Source: JAJDIA01 sp031555145
GTDB lineage: Bacteria; Bacteroidota; Bacteroidia; Bacteroidales; Tannerellaceae
DNA length: 23,560 bases
Assembly (NCBI GenBank): GCA_031555145.1
Contig: JAVBUR010000098.1
Location: 1-23,560, forward strand
Reading direction: 5' to 3'
Shown here piece after piece: positions 1-7,405 of this stretch. Made by a program: the position numbers and the translations under genes. The notes beneath the pieces are model-generated. The model was given only the letters and a program-made list of their open reading frames with translations. It was not told where the DNA came from and did not search any database. How positions within the stretch are numbered: position 1 is the first letter of the stretch; each line of letters starts with the position of its first letter.

Positions 1-24
1 TCTGATTGAGAGCGGATTGGATGC

Positions 25-81
25 GTGACAGATACCCGTGACAGATCCGTTTTCAGGACAATTTGCTGTCACATCTGTCAC
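25..81. repeat. GTGACAGAT direct and inverted repeats
   Basis: GTGACAGAT occurs twice in direct orientation (25-33 and 38-46, period 13). It then appears inverted as ATCTGTCAC at 73-81, with a partial inverted copy CTGTCAC at 66-72. The 9-bp arms could pair over a loop of about 26 nt. A minus-strand frame starting with ATG at 90 stays open to the window edge and would read the repeats as Val-Thr codons, so the repeats may belong to a truncated coding region. Only 30 codons are visible, too few to call a gene. Confidence 0.7.
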
Positions 82-116
82 ACGGGGCATCAAAAGAAAG
101 ACGATGGTGCCGTAAG

Positions 117-203
117 AGTTTCAGTAGGATGAAACTTTCAGTTTCAATAGGTGAAACAGACAGTTTCAATAGGTGAAACAAACAGTTTCATCCTAATGAA
201 ACT
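117..203. repeat. Array of four GTTTCA/TGAAAC palindromes
   Basis: Four short palindromes of the form GTTTCA-N5/6-TGAAAC lie in a row at 118-135, 141-157, 163-179 and 185-202, with a period of about 22 bp. Spacers are GTAGGA, ATAGG, ATAGG and TCCTAA. The two middle units are almost identical. The outer two (117-136 and 184-203) are reverse complements of each other at 19 of 20 positions, so the whole array is itself a large imperfect palindrome. It sits downstream of the DUF3256 stop codon. It could be a multi-site operator, a structured RNA or a mobile repeat; the function is unknown. Positions 204-293 show nothing further. Confidence 0.85.
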
Positions 204-293
204 ATTGCTGGTAGCCGTGTCGTTGCAAATAGCTTCAGATTCGGACAGATATGAAGAAGCGCTATATGAAAAAAGGGAGTTGCGCTGCTGCTC

Positions 294-935
294 TTAGTTA
301 AACCGCGAGCGTTCCCAGGTATAGACTTTGGGGGAATCTTTCAGGAAAGGGGTGAGTTTGGAACGGTCGTCGCTATTGAGGTAGAGCGGCGTGGTATAAG
401 TGGCGGACAGGGTGGTTTTTTCCGGGCTTAGTTGGTAATGAAAGAGGTGCATATCCAGCCGAGAGGAGGCATCGAGGTAGGCGTCCGACGATTTGTCGGC
501 ATTGGCTTTGAGGAACCATTCGGCGGTGACGGGGTCAAACAGGTCGCTGGCCGGAAGGGGCTTCCAATCGGTGGTGAAGAAATCGACAAAACTGTCGGCA
601 ACAGGGCCGCTAACGGTCGATACCATACAGATGATATGGGTGTCGTTGACCAGCGGGAGGAGTTTCATTTCCAAGGTGCTGCGCTCGGTTGTTTGTACCA
701 GGACATAGTCGGCAGTCAGCTGCTTCAGCACGGAGACACCGTTCATATTGTTCTGCAAACGGGCTTCCTTCCCCGATTTGTAGAGGTCGATCAGGTCTTT
801 GCGCCAGGCATTTTCCAACTGGGGGACATACAGGTCGGGCATATCGGCAAAGACTGAATCCATCGTCTGTGCCTGGACAGACGGAAGGAGGAAGCAGCAG
901 ACAAGGAAAAGTATATAGACACGTTTCATATGCAT
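294..935 (-). CDS. DUF3256 family exported protein
   Basis: This encodes a protein of about 213 aa with a clear N-terminal signal peptide: after Met-His-Met-Lys-Arg comes a hydrophobic stretch (VYILFLVCCFLLPSV) ending near a QAQ cleavage site. The rest is soluble and resembles the Bacteroidales-specific family DUF3256, whose role is unknown; it is expected in the periplasm. It is the last gene of the minus-strand operon and begins 6 bp after the EamA stop codon. A second in-frame ATG at 929 gives MKRVYIL, which fits a signal peptide start equally well. The family name rests on overall resemblance (the DMHLFHYQLSP and LTPFLKDSPKVYTWERSRF segments), not on a catalytic motif. Confidence 0.8.
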   Translation of the reverse strand: MHMKRVYILFLVCCFLLPSVQAQTMDSVFADMPDLYVPQLENAWRKDLIDLYKSGKEARLQNNMNGVSVLKQLTADYVLVQTTERSTLEMKLLPLVNDTHIICMVSTVSGPVADSFVDFFTTDWKPLPASDLFDPVTAEWFLKANADKSSDAYLDASSRLDMHLFHYQLSPEKTTLSATYTTPLYLNSDDRSKLTPFLKDSPKVYTWERSRFN

Positions 936-941
936 AATTGT

Positions 942-1838
942 TTATTTCGTCCCCAAATATATGAATATCATTCCTAATAACACCAGAAAGAGGTCGATCG
1001 CCTTGTTCTTTAAGTTTTTTTCATGGAAGAAGAGTGCTCCGGCGACGAAAGTAACCAGCACATTGCTGCGGCGGATCATCGACACAATGGAGATCATCGA
1101 ATCCGGGAAGCTCAGCGCATAGAAGTAAATCCAGTCGGCCAGGATCAGAAAAATGGAAATAAAGACAATATTCCAGTGCCAGGTGAACGGTGTGCTGTGC
1201 TTGCGTCGCGGATACCAGAGGAAGAGCAGGATAAACGCCATCATCACACATTGATAGACATTGAACCATACCTGCACGGTCATCACATCGAGGCTTTTCA
1301 TCAGGTGCTTGTCGTACAGGCCGCTCATGGAACCGGTAATCACTGACATGACGGTGAAGAATATCCATTTGTTGTGCGCAAAACGGATGCCTTCCTTGCG
1401 CCCCGAGGTGGAAAGGAGATAGAAAGAGGCTATGGCGAGCAGGACACCAATCCATTGGAACGTATTCAGTTGTTCGCCGAAGATCAGCATGGCGCCGACC
1501 AGTGTCATAATGGGTTGCGTGGCTTTGATCGGCCCCGTGATGGTGAGTGGCAGGTGCTTAATGCCGAAGTAGCCGAACAGCCACGACGAAAGTACGATCA
1601 CCGCCTTTAGGAATACCGCCGCATGTACTTCCCAGGACACACGGGGCAGATAGAACATCGTTCCGTCCAGCACCGTCGTCCCATACGACAACACAATGAA
1701 GGGTAGCAGGATCAGACTGCTGAAAAACGTATTCAAAAACAGCACCGGGATGACGGCATTCCCCGTCAGCGATATCTTTTTGTTTACATCATAGCATCCC
1801 AGCAGGAAGGCCGAAGCAAAGGCTAACAGTACCCACAT
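942..1838 (-). CDS. EamA/DMT-family transporter
   Basis: This is a 298-aa polytopic inner-membrane protein with about ten hydrophobic segments arranged as two repeated EamA halves. The first half includes the conserved stretch around residues 80-115 (LPLTITGPIKATQPIMTLVGA, then a FGEQL-type motif). The second half ends in VTFVAGALFFHEKN followed by a last helix and LGTK. Length and layout match drug/metabolite transporters such as RhaT or YdcZ relatives. The substrate cannot be read from sequence. The start codon lies 3 nt after the truA stop codon, so the gene is co-transcribed and probably translationally coupled with truA. Confidence 0.85.
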   Translation of the reverse strand: MWVLLAFASAFLLGCYDVNKKISLTGNAVIPVLFLNTFFSSLILLPFIVLSYGTTVLDGTMFYLPRVSWEVHAAVFLKAVIVLSSWLFGYFGIKHLPLTITGPIKATQPIMTLVGAMLIFGEQLNTFQWIGVLLAIASFYLLSTSGRKEGIRFAHNKWIFFTVMSVITGSMSGLYDKHLMKSLDVMTVQVWFNVYQCVMMAFILLFLWYPRRKHSTPFTWHWNIVFISIFLILADWIYFYALSFPDSMISIVSMIRRSNVLVTFVAGALFFHEKNLKNKAIDLFLVLLGMIFIYLGTK

Positions 1839-1841
1839 GGC

Positions 1842-2603
1842 TTACACTTCATTGATCATAAAAACGGATGCGGGATACTGCACGTCAGCCAGGAAGAGGG
1901 CGTGTCCAGGCACGGAGGTACCGGCAGAGCAACGGTCTTTGGCATCGAGCACGCGGCGGAATCCATCGATCGTCAGTTTACCGCGTCCCACTTCGAGCAG
2001 GGTACCGACAATGGCACGTACCATATTCCGCAGGAAACGGTCGGCAGTGACGGTGAATACCCACACGTCGCCCTCATGCTTCCAGCCGGCGTGGGTGATG
2101 CGGCAGTTGTTTGTCTTCACATCCGTATGCAGTTTGCTGAAACTGGTGAAGTCTATGTAAGTATAGAGTACCTGACAAGCATCGTTCATGGCATCAAAAT
2201 CAAGCGTTCCATGCAACCGGTACGTCCAATCATGATTAAAAGGATCTTTCCGGAAGGTGACGTAGTATTTATAGGTACGTGCGATGGCGTCGAAACGGGC
2301 ATGCGCTTCCGGACGAACGGGGACGATCCTGTAAACGGCAATGGCGGGAGGAAGCAACCGGTTGAGTTTTTCCACCAGGAAGGCGGGATCAGCCAACGGC
2401 TCCTCGTTATCGAAATGGGCCACCATGACCCGGGCATGTACGCCTGTATCCGTACGTCCGGCTCCCACAACGGGACAGGGACGGCGTAACACCGTAGCCA
2501 ATGCCTCTTCCAGACATTGCTGCACACTGATGCCGTTGGGTTGTACCTGCCAACCGCAAAAAGGTTTACCGTTATATCCTAAATAGATGAAATATCGATG
2601 CAC
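1842..2603 (-). CDS. truA: tRNA pseudouridine(38-40) synthase TruA
   Basis: This 253-aa enzyme isomerises uridines 38-40 in the anticodon stem-loop of tRNAs to pseudouridine, acting in the cytoplasm. The N-terminus reads YLGYNGKPFCGWQVQPN, the usual TruA opening. The catalytic aspartate is D52 in GAGRTDTGVHA. Further family blocks are ARTYKYYV, FTSFSK and the C-terminal FLRNMVRAIVGTLLEVGRGK. Length is normal for bacterial TruA. It lies in the middle of the minus-strand operon, 6 nt from the permease gene before it and 3 nt from the EamA gene after it. Confidence 0.97.
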   Translation of the reverse strand: MHRYFIYLGYNGKPFCGWQVQPNGISVQQCLEEALATVLRRPCPVVGAGRTDTGVHARVMVAHFDNEEPLADPAFLVEKLNRLLPPAIAVYRIVPVRPEAHARFDAIARTYKYYVTFRKDPFNHDWTYRLHGTLDFDAMNDACQVLYTYIDFTSFSKLHTDVKTNNCRITHAGWKHEGDVWVFTVTADRFLRNMVRAIVGTLLEVGRGKLTIDGFRRVLDAKDRCSAGTSVPGHALFLADVQYPASVFMINEV

Positions 2604-2609
2604 GTGTAA

Positions 2610-3863
2610 CTATTTTAACTCTTTAATCTTCAGGAAGGGAATGACCAGAAAGACCGGCAGACAGCAGATGATCACCCAGATAAAGAAATAGGGGTAACCG
2701 ATCATATCCTGTATCCAACCCGATACCATACCGGGCAACATCATGCCTAACGCCATAAAGCCGGTGCTGATGGCATAATGGGAGGTCTTATAAGGGCCGT
2801 CGGCAAACAGCATCAGGTACATGGTATAGGCGGTAAAGCCGAAACCATATCCAAATTGCTCCACTCCCACACAGAGATTGATAATAAACAGACTATCCGG
2901 CAAGGCATACGCCATATATACATAGTTGATACTGGGTACGGCAATGGCAAGCACCATTGGCCATATCCATTTTTTCAGTCCGCCCCGGGAGATAGCGATA
3001 CCTCCCAATATGCCACCGGCCAAGAGGGAAACCACTCCCACCGTGCCATAGGCAAAACCGACCTGAGCCGTGTCCAGTCCCAAGCCGCCCTTTTCGGGCG
3101 CGTCCAACAGAAAGGGAGAGGCCAGTTTCACTAATTGCGATTCACCCAACCGATAGGTTAGCATAAACAGCAAGGCCGGGATAATACCCTCCTTGCTGAA
3201 AAAGCTGGCAAACGTACGACCGAATTCAACAAGGATAGTCTGCGACTTCACATCGGGGTGCGACACATCGCTTTTCGGGTAGGGCAGAATATACTTATGC
3301 CACAGGGATAAGCCGACAAAACTCCCTGCCAGGACAAAGAAGACGATGCTCCAGGCAAAGGGAATCTGCCCGGTAGATTTTTCCAGGAAACCTGCCAGCA
3401 TCACCAGCAGCCCCTGTCCGGTAAGCATGGCGATTCGGTAGCAGGTGTTACGAATACCGATAAAGAAGGCCTGCTGGTCTTCATCCAGCCCCAGCATATA
3501 AAAGCCATCGGCCGCAATATCATGCGTAGCCGAACTGAATGCCATCAGCCAAAACACAGCCAGCGTAGATTGCAGGAAGAAGTCGCCCGGTAACAGGAAA
3601 GCAACCCCTGCCATACCACCGCCGATCAGCAACTGCATGGTGTAGATCCACCAACGCTTTGTTTTAATCAGATCGACAAAGGGGCTCCAGAGCGGCTTGA
3701 TCACCCAGGGGAAGTAAAGCCAACTGGTATAGAGGGCTATGTCTGTGTTGGATACATCCAACCGCTTGTACATGATGACCGAAAGGGTCATCACTACCAC
3801 ATACGGCAGTCCTTCCGCAAAATAGAGCGAGGGGATCCAACTCCAGGCATTCCGTTGTTTCAT
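2610..3863 (-). CDS. AmpG-like MFS permease
   Basis: This is an inner-membrane permease of the major facilitator superfamily with about 12 hydrophobic segments over 417 aa. The N-terminus (SLYFAEGLPYVVVMTLSVIM, then YTSWLYFPWVIKPLWSPFVD) matches the AmpG/acetyl-CoA-transporter branch, which in proteobacteria imports anhydromuropeptides for cell-wall recycling. That substrate is inference here. The open frame extends upstream to 3896, but the start at 3863 (MKQRNAWSW) is preferred: its ATG overlaps the stop codon of the nitrilase gene in ATGA, the classic coupling arrangement, and the longer version would add 11 residues unlike the family. Confidence 0.85.
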   Translation of the reverse strand: MKQRNAWSWIPSLYFAEGLPYVVVMTLSVIMYKRLDVSNTDIALYTSWLYFPWVIKPLWSPFVDLIKTKRWWIYTMQLLIGGGMAGVAFLLPGDFFLQSTLAVFWLMAFSSATHDIAADGFYMLGLDEDQQAFFIGIRNTCYRIAMLTGQGLLVMLAGFLEKSTGQIPFAWSIVFFVLAGSFVGLSLWHKYILPYPKSDVSHPDVKSQTILVEFGRTFASFFSKEGIIPALLFMLTYRLGESQLVKLASPFLLDAPEKGGLGLDTAQVGFAYGTVGVVSLLAGGILGGIAISRGGLKKWIWPMVLAIAVPSINYVYMAYALPDSLFIINLCVGVEQFGYGFGFTAYTMYLMLFADGPYKTSHYAISTGFMALGMMLPGMVSGWIQDMIGYPYFFIWVIICCLPVFLVIPFLKIKELK

Positions 3864-4666
3864 GGCTCGATGGTGAAATGGTCGGCATCTTTCCATGCCG
3901 GAAATTTAACGCGAAGTTCTTCGAGGTCACTTTTTTTGAGCCTGCAATGACAGATGACTTCTTTCAGTTGCCCAGCATCCGTCTGTACCTCTCCTCTGGG
4001 GGTAAGCAAGAGCGAATGGCCATCGTGCCAGTGCCCATTGTCGTCGTATTCTGTCCGGTTGACACCACATACATAGGCCATGTTCTCCATGGCGCGAGCT
4101 TGCAGCAGGGTTTCCCATACATTTCGGCGGACATGCGGCCAGTTGGCGACGTAGATCAGCAGGTCATACTCGTTATTCACATTACGGCTCCATACCGGGA
4201 ACCGCAGGTCGTAACAAACCAGCAGGCAGATGTTCCATCCCTTATATGGAATGATGGAACGCCGATCGCCTGCGGAGAAGTGTTTGTCTTCTCCGCCCAT
4301 CCGGAACAGGTGCCGCTTGTCGTAGTAATACGCGTCTCCTTCAGGCGTAATGAAAAAGGCACGGTTGTAATATTTCCCGTCTTCCCGGGCAATAAAACTA
4401 CCGGCAATCGCCATTCCATAAGTAGCCGCCCAGGCTTTAATCGTGGAGACAGTCACACCATCCATCGTGTCTGCTACTTTTCCCACATTCATGGAAAAAC
4501 CAGTAGAGAAGGTTTCCGGCAGAACAGCAATGTCAACATCGACGTCTATCTGTGACAGCAGGAACCCGAAGTTCTCCAGGTTTGCCGCCCGATCCTCCCA
4601 AACAATGGGAGCTTGAACCATGCTAACACGTAATAGAGAGGTATCTTTGTCTTCGGATTGGTTCAT
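3860..4666 (-). CDS. Nitrilase-family amidohydrolase, omega-amidase type
   Basis: This is a 268-aa carbon-nitrogen hydrolase with the full catalytic triad: E51 in LPETFSTGF, K117 in DKRHLFRM and C151 in LVCYDLRFPVW. The spacing and the flanking residues resemble omega-amidases of the YafV/Nit2 branch, which hydrolyse alpha-ketoglutaramate or alpha-ketosuccinamate in the cytoplasm. The exact substrate is inferred from the family. The gene ends in a 4-bp ATGA overlap with the downstream permease start and begins 5 nt after the acyltransferase stop codon. It has no signal peptide. Confidence 0.9.
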   Translation of the reverse strand: MNQSEDKDTSLLRVSMVQAPIVWEDRAANLENFGFLLSQIDVDVDIAVLPETFSTGFSMNVGKVADTMDGVTVSTIKAWAATYGMAIAGSFIAREDGKYYNRAFFITPEGDAYYYDKRHLFRMGGEDKHFSAGDRRSIIPYKGWNICLLVCYDLRFPVWSRNVNNEYDLLIYVANWPHVRRNVWETLLQARAMENMAYVCGVNRTEYDDNGHWHDGHSLLLTPRGEVQTDAGQLKEVICHCRLKKSDLEELRVKFPAWKDADHFTIEP

Positions 4667-4671
4667 GCTGT

Positions 4672-5220
4672 TTATACTTCAATAAAGTTAGCGGGATTGC
4701 ATCCGCTGATTCCCCGGTAATGGGTACGGATCGCGAGGATATCCGCATCGACATCGCCCGTCGGCTCAAACAGGCCCAATGTCCCAACCTCTTTCTTCTT
4801 GTAGTCGAAATAGGCCAGCAGAATGGGCACATGCGCCTGCAAGGCGATGTAATAAAAGCCTTTCTTCCACTCCGGAGCCGCTTTACGGGTTCCTTCGGGA
4901 GTAATGGCCAGTTGGAACTTCTCCCGTCGATTGAATTCTTCCACCATCTGTTCGGTAACGGATTTTCGCTTGCTCCGGTCGATCGGCACTCCTCCCAACC
5001 AGTTGAACAACAGGTTAAAAGGGAAGAAGAACCATTCTTTTTTCATCAGGAAGCCGGCATTGCATCCAATGGCGGTGTAAAACAGTTTGCCAACCAAAAA
5101 GTCCCAATTACTGGTATGAGGTGCGACACAGATCACACATTTGGGCGTTTCCACCCCTTCAGCCGACCCCAGTTTCCACCCTGCTGCTCGCAGGATCATC
5201 TTAGACAGTTTCTGCTTCAT
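4672..5220 (-). CDS. PlsC-like lysophospholipid acyltransferase
   Basis: This 182-aa protein carries the glycerolipid acyltransferase signature. The HX4D motif is H35 to D40 (HTSNWD), followed by GGVPIDRS at residues 76-83 and the TPEGTR block at 107-112. These are the acyl-acceptor and phosphate-binding motifs of 1-acyl-sn-glycerol-3-phosphate acyltransferases. It is shorter than typical PlsC (about 240 aa) and lacks an obvious N-terminal transmembrane helix, so it belongs to a compact subgroup that may acylate another lipid acceptor. Its ATG overlaps the stop codon of the 99-aa gene by 4 bp. Confidence 0.85.
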   Translation of the reverse strand: MKQKLSKMILRAAGWKLGSAEGVETPKCVICVAPHTSNWDFLVGKLFYTAIGCNAGFLMKKEWFFFPFNLLFNWLGGVPIDRSKRKSVTEQMVEEFNRREKFQLAITPEGTRKAAPEWKKGFYYIALQAHVPILLAYFDYKKKEVGTLGLFEPTGDVDADILAIRTHYRGISGCNPANFIEV

Positions 5221-5516
5221 GCACCAACCTTGCCTTTCGTGAGGTCGCTGATAGCACCGGCAATGGCGTCGATTTCCGTCTGCAGGTCGATACGCAGTTT
5301 CTGATAATACTCGCGCACAAGGGCGTTATTGTCTTTCCCGTCGGGCGTACCGGCACGGCGGATATACTCATCCTGCATATCGAGGATACGGTCGAGTACT
5401 TCATCGGCTTTCTGCGGGTCGGTTCCGGGGATTAATAACCTGGCAATCAACACTTCGGCAAACAATTCGCCAGCCACATAGTGGATATCCTTCTTCAGGG
5501 TTCTTCTCTTAGCCAT
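5217..5516 (-). CDS. Small conserved-type protein of unknown function
   Basis: This is a 99-aa, charged, probably all-helical protein without a signal peptide or membrane segment. It opens with MAKRRTLKKDIHYVAGELF and continues with helix-like segments rich in Asp, Glu, Lys and Leu. No catalytic or metal-binding motif is visible and no function is assigned. It is the first gene of the seven-gene minus-strand operon, 25 nt downstream of a -7 element at 5542-5549, and overlaps the acyltransferase start by 4 bp. That position makes it a real gene rather than a chance frame. Confidence 0.85.
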   Translation of the reverse strand: MAKRRTLKKDIHYVAGELFAEVLIARLLIPGTDPQKADEVLDRILDMQDEYIRRAGTPDGKDNNALVREYYQKLRIDLQTEIDAIAGAISDLTKGKVGA

Positions 5517-5541
5517 ACGTTTAATGTATTTGAATTACCGA

Positions 5542-5549
5542 CAAAGTTA
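5542..5549 (-). promoter_or_regulatory. -7 element TAACTTTG for the minus-strand operon
   Basis: On the minus strand this reads TAACTTTG, a match to the Bacteroides -7 consensus TAnnTTTG, 25 nt before the ATG of the 99-aa gene. No good -33 TTTG was found. It faces away from the glycogen synthase promoter at 5601-5608. Confidence 0.6.
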
Positions 5550-5600
5550 AAAACATTGTTATTATAACCGTGTTTTCTCGGCGGAAAAACATAAATAGAC

Positions 5601-5608
5601 TATCTTTG
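5601..5608 (+). promoter_or_regulatory. -7 element TATCTTTG for glycogen synthase
   Basis: An exact TAnnTTTG match 39 nt before the chosen start codon at 5648. Transcription from it would begin near 5615, so the more upstream GTG frame start at 5570 would lie outside the message; this supports the shorter protein. No clear -33 box. Confidence 0.65.
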
Positions 5609-5647
5609 CACCTCAATTCACATACAACCATACAAAAAGAGTTTTAT

Positions 5648-7306
5648 ATGAGCAAAAAGAAGACAGCCCCCGACTACGTGTTCGAAAGCAGTTGGGAGGT
5701 CTGTAACAAAGTAGGAGGCATTTATACCGTTCTGTCGACCAAAGCCCATACGCTGCAGGCACTTTATAAAGACAAGATCATATTTATCGGCCCCGATCTG
5801 TGGGGAGACGAAACACCGGGAGACTTTATGGAAGACGACACGTTGTTTGCCGACTGGAAAGCATATGCTGCCACGACCGACAACCTGAAACTGAAAGTAG
5901 GCCGTTGGAGCGTTCCCGGATTGCCGCCGGTGATACTGGTAGACTTCAAGCCTTTCTTTGCCGACAAAGACCAGTTGTTCTTCCTGATGTGGAAAGAATA
6001 CCAGGTAAATTCCCTCCATGCGTATGGCGATTACGACGAATCATGCGTTTTTGCGCTGGCAGTAGGCAGAGTGATCGAAAGCTTCTACCATTATTATAAA
6101 TTGCAAAAGAAAGAAGTAGCTGCCCTCTTCAACGAGTGGATGCTGAGTATGGGGTCGCTGTATCTGCGGAAACGGTTACCGGCTATTGCCACACTGTTTA
6201 CGACACATGCCACCTCCATCGGCCGTTCCATTGCCGGTAACAACAAAGCATTGTATGCCTACATGGATGGATACAACGGCGACCAGATGGCCCGTGAACT
6301 GAATATGGAAGCCAAGCACTCGGTAGAAAAACAGGCCGCACACTATGCCGACTGTTTTACTACTGTAAGCGAGATCACTGCGCGCGAATGCTGCCAACTG
6401 CTGGACAAGGCCCCCGATATCGTCACTCCAAACGGGTTCGAGCGCAACTTCGTTCCCGAAAAGGATGCCTATCCCCTGGTACGTGCCGAAGCGCGCAAGT
6501 CGTTGATCAATGTAGCCGAGAAACTACTGGGTTGTTCCATCGATCCGAATGCCTTGTTGGTCTCCACCAGCGGCCGGTATGAATACCGTAACAAAGGCAT
6601 CGACGTCTATATCGAAGCCATGAACCGCGTACGTATGTCCAACGAACTGCAACGCGAAATTGTGGCCTTTATCACCGTTCCCGCCTGGGTGAAAGCCCCA
6701 CGTGCCGATCTGAAACTGGCGATCGAAAAGAATATCCAGGCTACTACGCCCATGCAAATGCCTTTCTCCACTCACTGGCTTAACCAGATGGAAGAAGACA
6801 AGGTATTGAACTATATCCAACATGCTGGTTTTACCAATGCGGCGACAGAGAAACTGAAGATTATCTTCGTGCCTTGTTACCTCGACGGCAAAGACGGCAT
6901 CTTCAACAAACCGTATTACGACATTCTGATCGGAATGGATGCCACCGTGTATCCCTCCTACTACGAGCCCTGGGGATATACGCCGCTGGAAAGTATCGCC
7001 TTCGGTATCCCTACGATCACGACCAATCTGGCCGGTTTCGGCATGTGGGCACGTCAGTCGGTATCCGGAGAGAAGATTGAAGATGGGGTGGCAGTAATCG
7101 AACGCACCGACTTCAACTACGCCGAAGTAGCCGATGCAATTGCAGCACATGTACTCACCCTCAGCCGCATGTCGACCAAAGAGCAGGAAGTTGTACGGAA
7201 ACAATGCTTCAAACTGGCTGAAAAAGCCGAGTGGAGTCACTTTATCACCTATTACCAGCAAGCGTTCGAACTGGCATTAATGTATAAAAATAGCAGAAAT
7301 AGCTAA
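5648..7306 (+). CDS. Glycogen synthase, GT3 type
   Basis: This 552-aa cytoplasmic glycosyltransferase elongates alpha-1,4-glucan from a nucleotide-glucose donor. The N-terminus (FESSWEVCNKVGGIYTVLSTKA) is characteristic of the GT3 (fungal/animal-like) glycogen synthases rather than the bacterial GT5 GlgA. The E-x7-E catalytic motif is E440 and E448 in YYEPWGYTPLES. It is shorter than eukaryotic GT3 enzymes (about 700 aa) and shows no obvious C-terminal regulatory arginine cluster. The start at 5648 (MSKKKTAPDY) was chosen over a GTG at 5570 because a -7 promoter element lies between them. The phosphorylase gene follows after 99 bp, forming a synthesis and degradation pair. Confidence 0.92.
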   Translation: MSKKKTAPDYVFESSWEVCNKVGGIYTVLSTKAHTLQALYKDKIIFIGPDLWGDETPGDFMEDDTLFADWKAYAATTDNLKLKVGRWSVPGLPPVILVDFKPFFADKDQLFFLMWKEYQVNSLHAYGDYDESCVFALAVGRVIESFYHYYKLQKKEVAALFNEWMLSMGSLYLRKRLPAIATLFTTHATSIGRSIAGNNKALYAYMDGYNGDQMARELNMEAKHSVEKQAAHYADCFTTVSEITARECCQLLDKAPDIVTPNGFERNFVPEKDAYPLVRAEARKSLINVAEKLLGCSIDPNALLVSTSGRYEYRNKGIDVYIEAMNRVRMSNELQREIVAFITVPAWVKAPRADLKLAIEKNIQATTPMQMPFSTHWLNQMEEDKVLNYIQHAGFTNAATEKLKIIFVPCYLDGKDGIFNKPYYDILIGMDATVYPSYYEPWGYTPLESIAFGIPTITTNLAGFGMWARQSVSGEKIEDGVAVIERTDFNYAEVADAIAAHVLTLSRMSTKEQEVVRKQCFKLAEKAEWSHFITYYQQAFELALMYKNSRNS

Positions 7307-7335
7307 AAATCAATCCGTAATGGGAAGATAATACG

Positions 7336-7343
7336 TATCTTTG
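7336..7343 (+). promoter_or_regulatory. -7 element TATCTTTG for the phosphorylase gene
   Basis: An exact TAnnTTTG match in the 99-bp gap between the synthase and phosphorylase genes, 62 nt before the ATG at 7406. It suggests that the phosphorylase can be transcribed on its own. No convincing -33 box. Confidence 0.6.
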
Positions 7344-7405
7344 TGGCTTTTTCAGAGTGAAAAGCTATTGTATAAAATCGAATATCAATTTTAAATATCA
7401 TAGAA

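Noticed and set aside
117..203. A CRISPR array
   Set aside because: The repeat unit is only about 22 bp with no unique 30-bp spacers between units and no cas genes nearby; the units are palindromes in tandem.
3864..3896. An 11-residue extension of the MFS permease
   Set aside because: The ATG at 3863 overlaps the upstream stop codon in ATGA and begins right before the conserved first helix.
5570..5647. An N-terminal extension of the glycogen synthase from a GTG at 5570
   Set aside because: It would span the -7 promoter element at 5601-5608 and adds sequence unlike the family; the ATG at 5648 is better.
6524..7261. A 245-codon minus-strand frame inside the glycogen synthase gene
   Set aside because: It is opposite a clearly conserved GT3 coding region and shows no domain or promoter.
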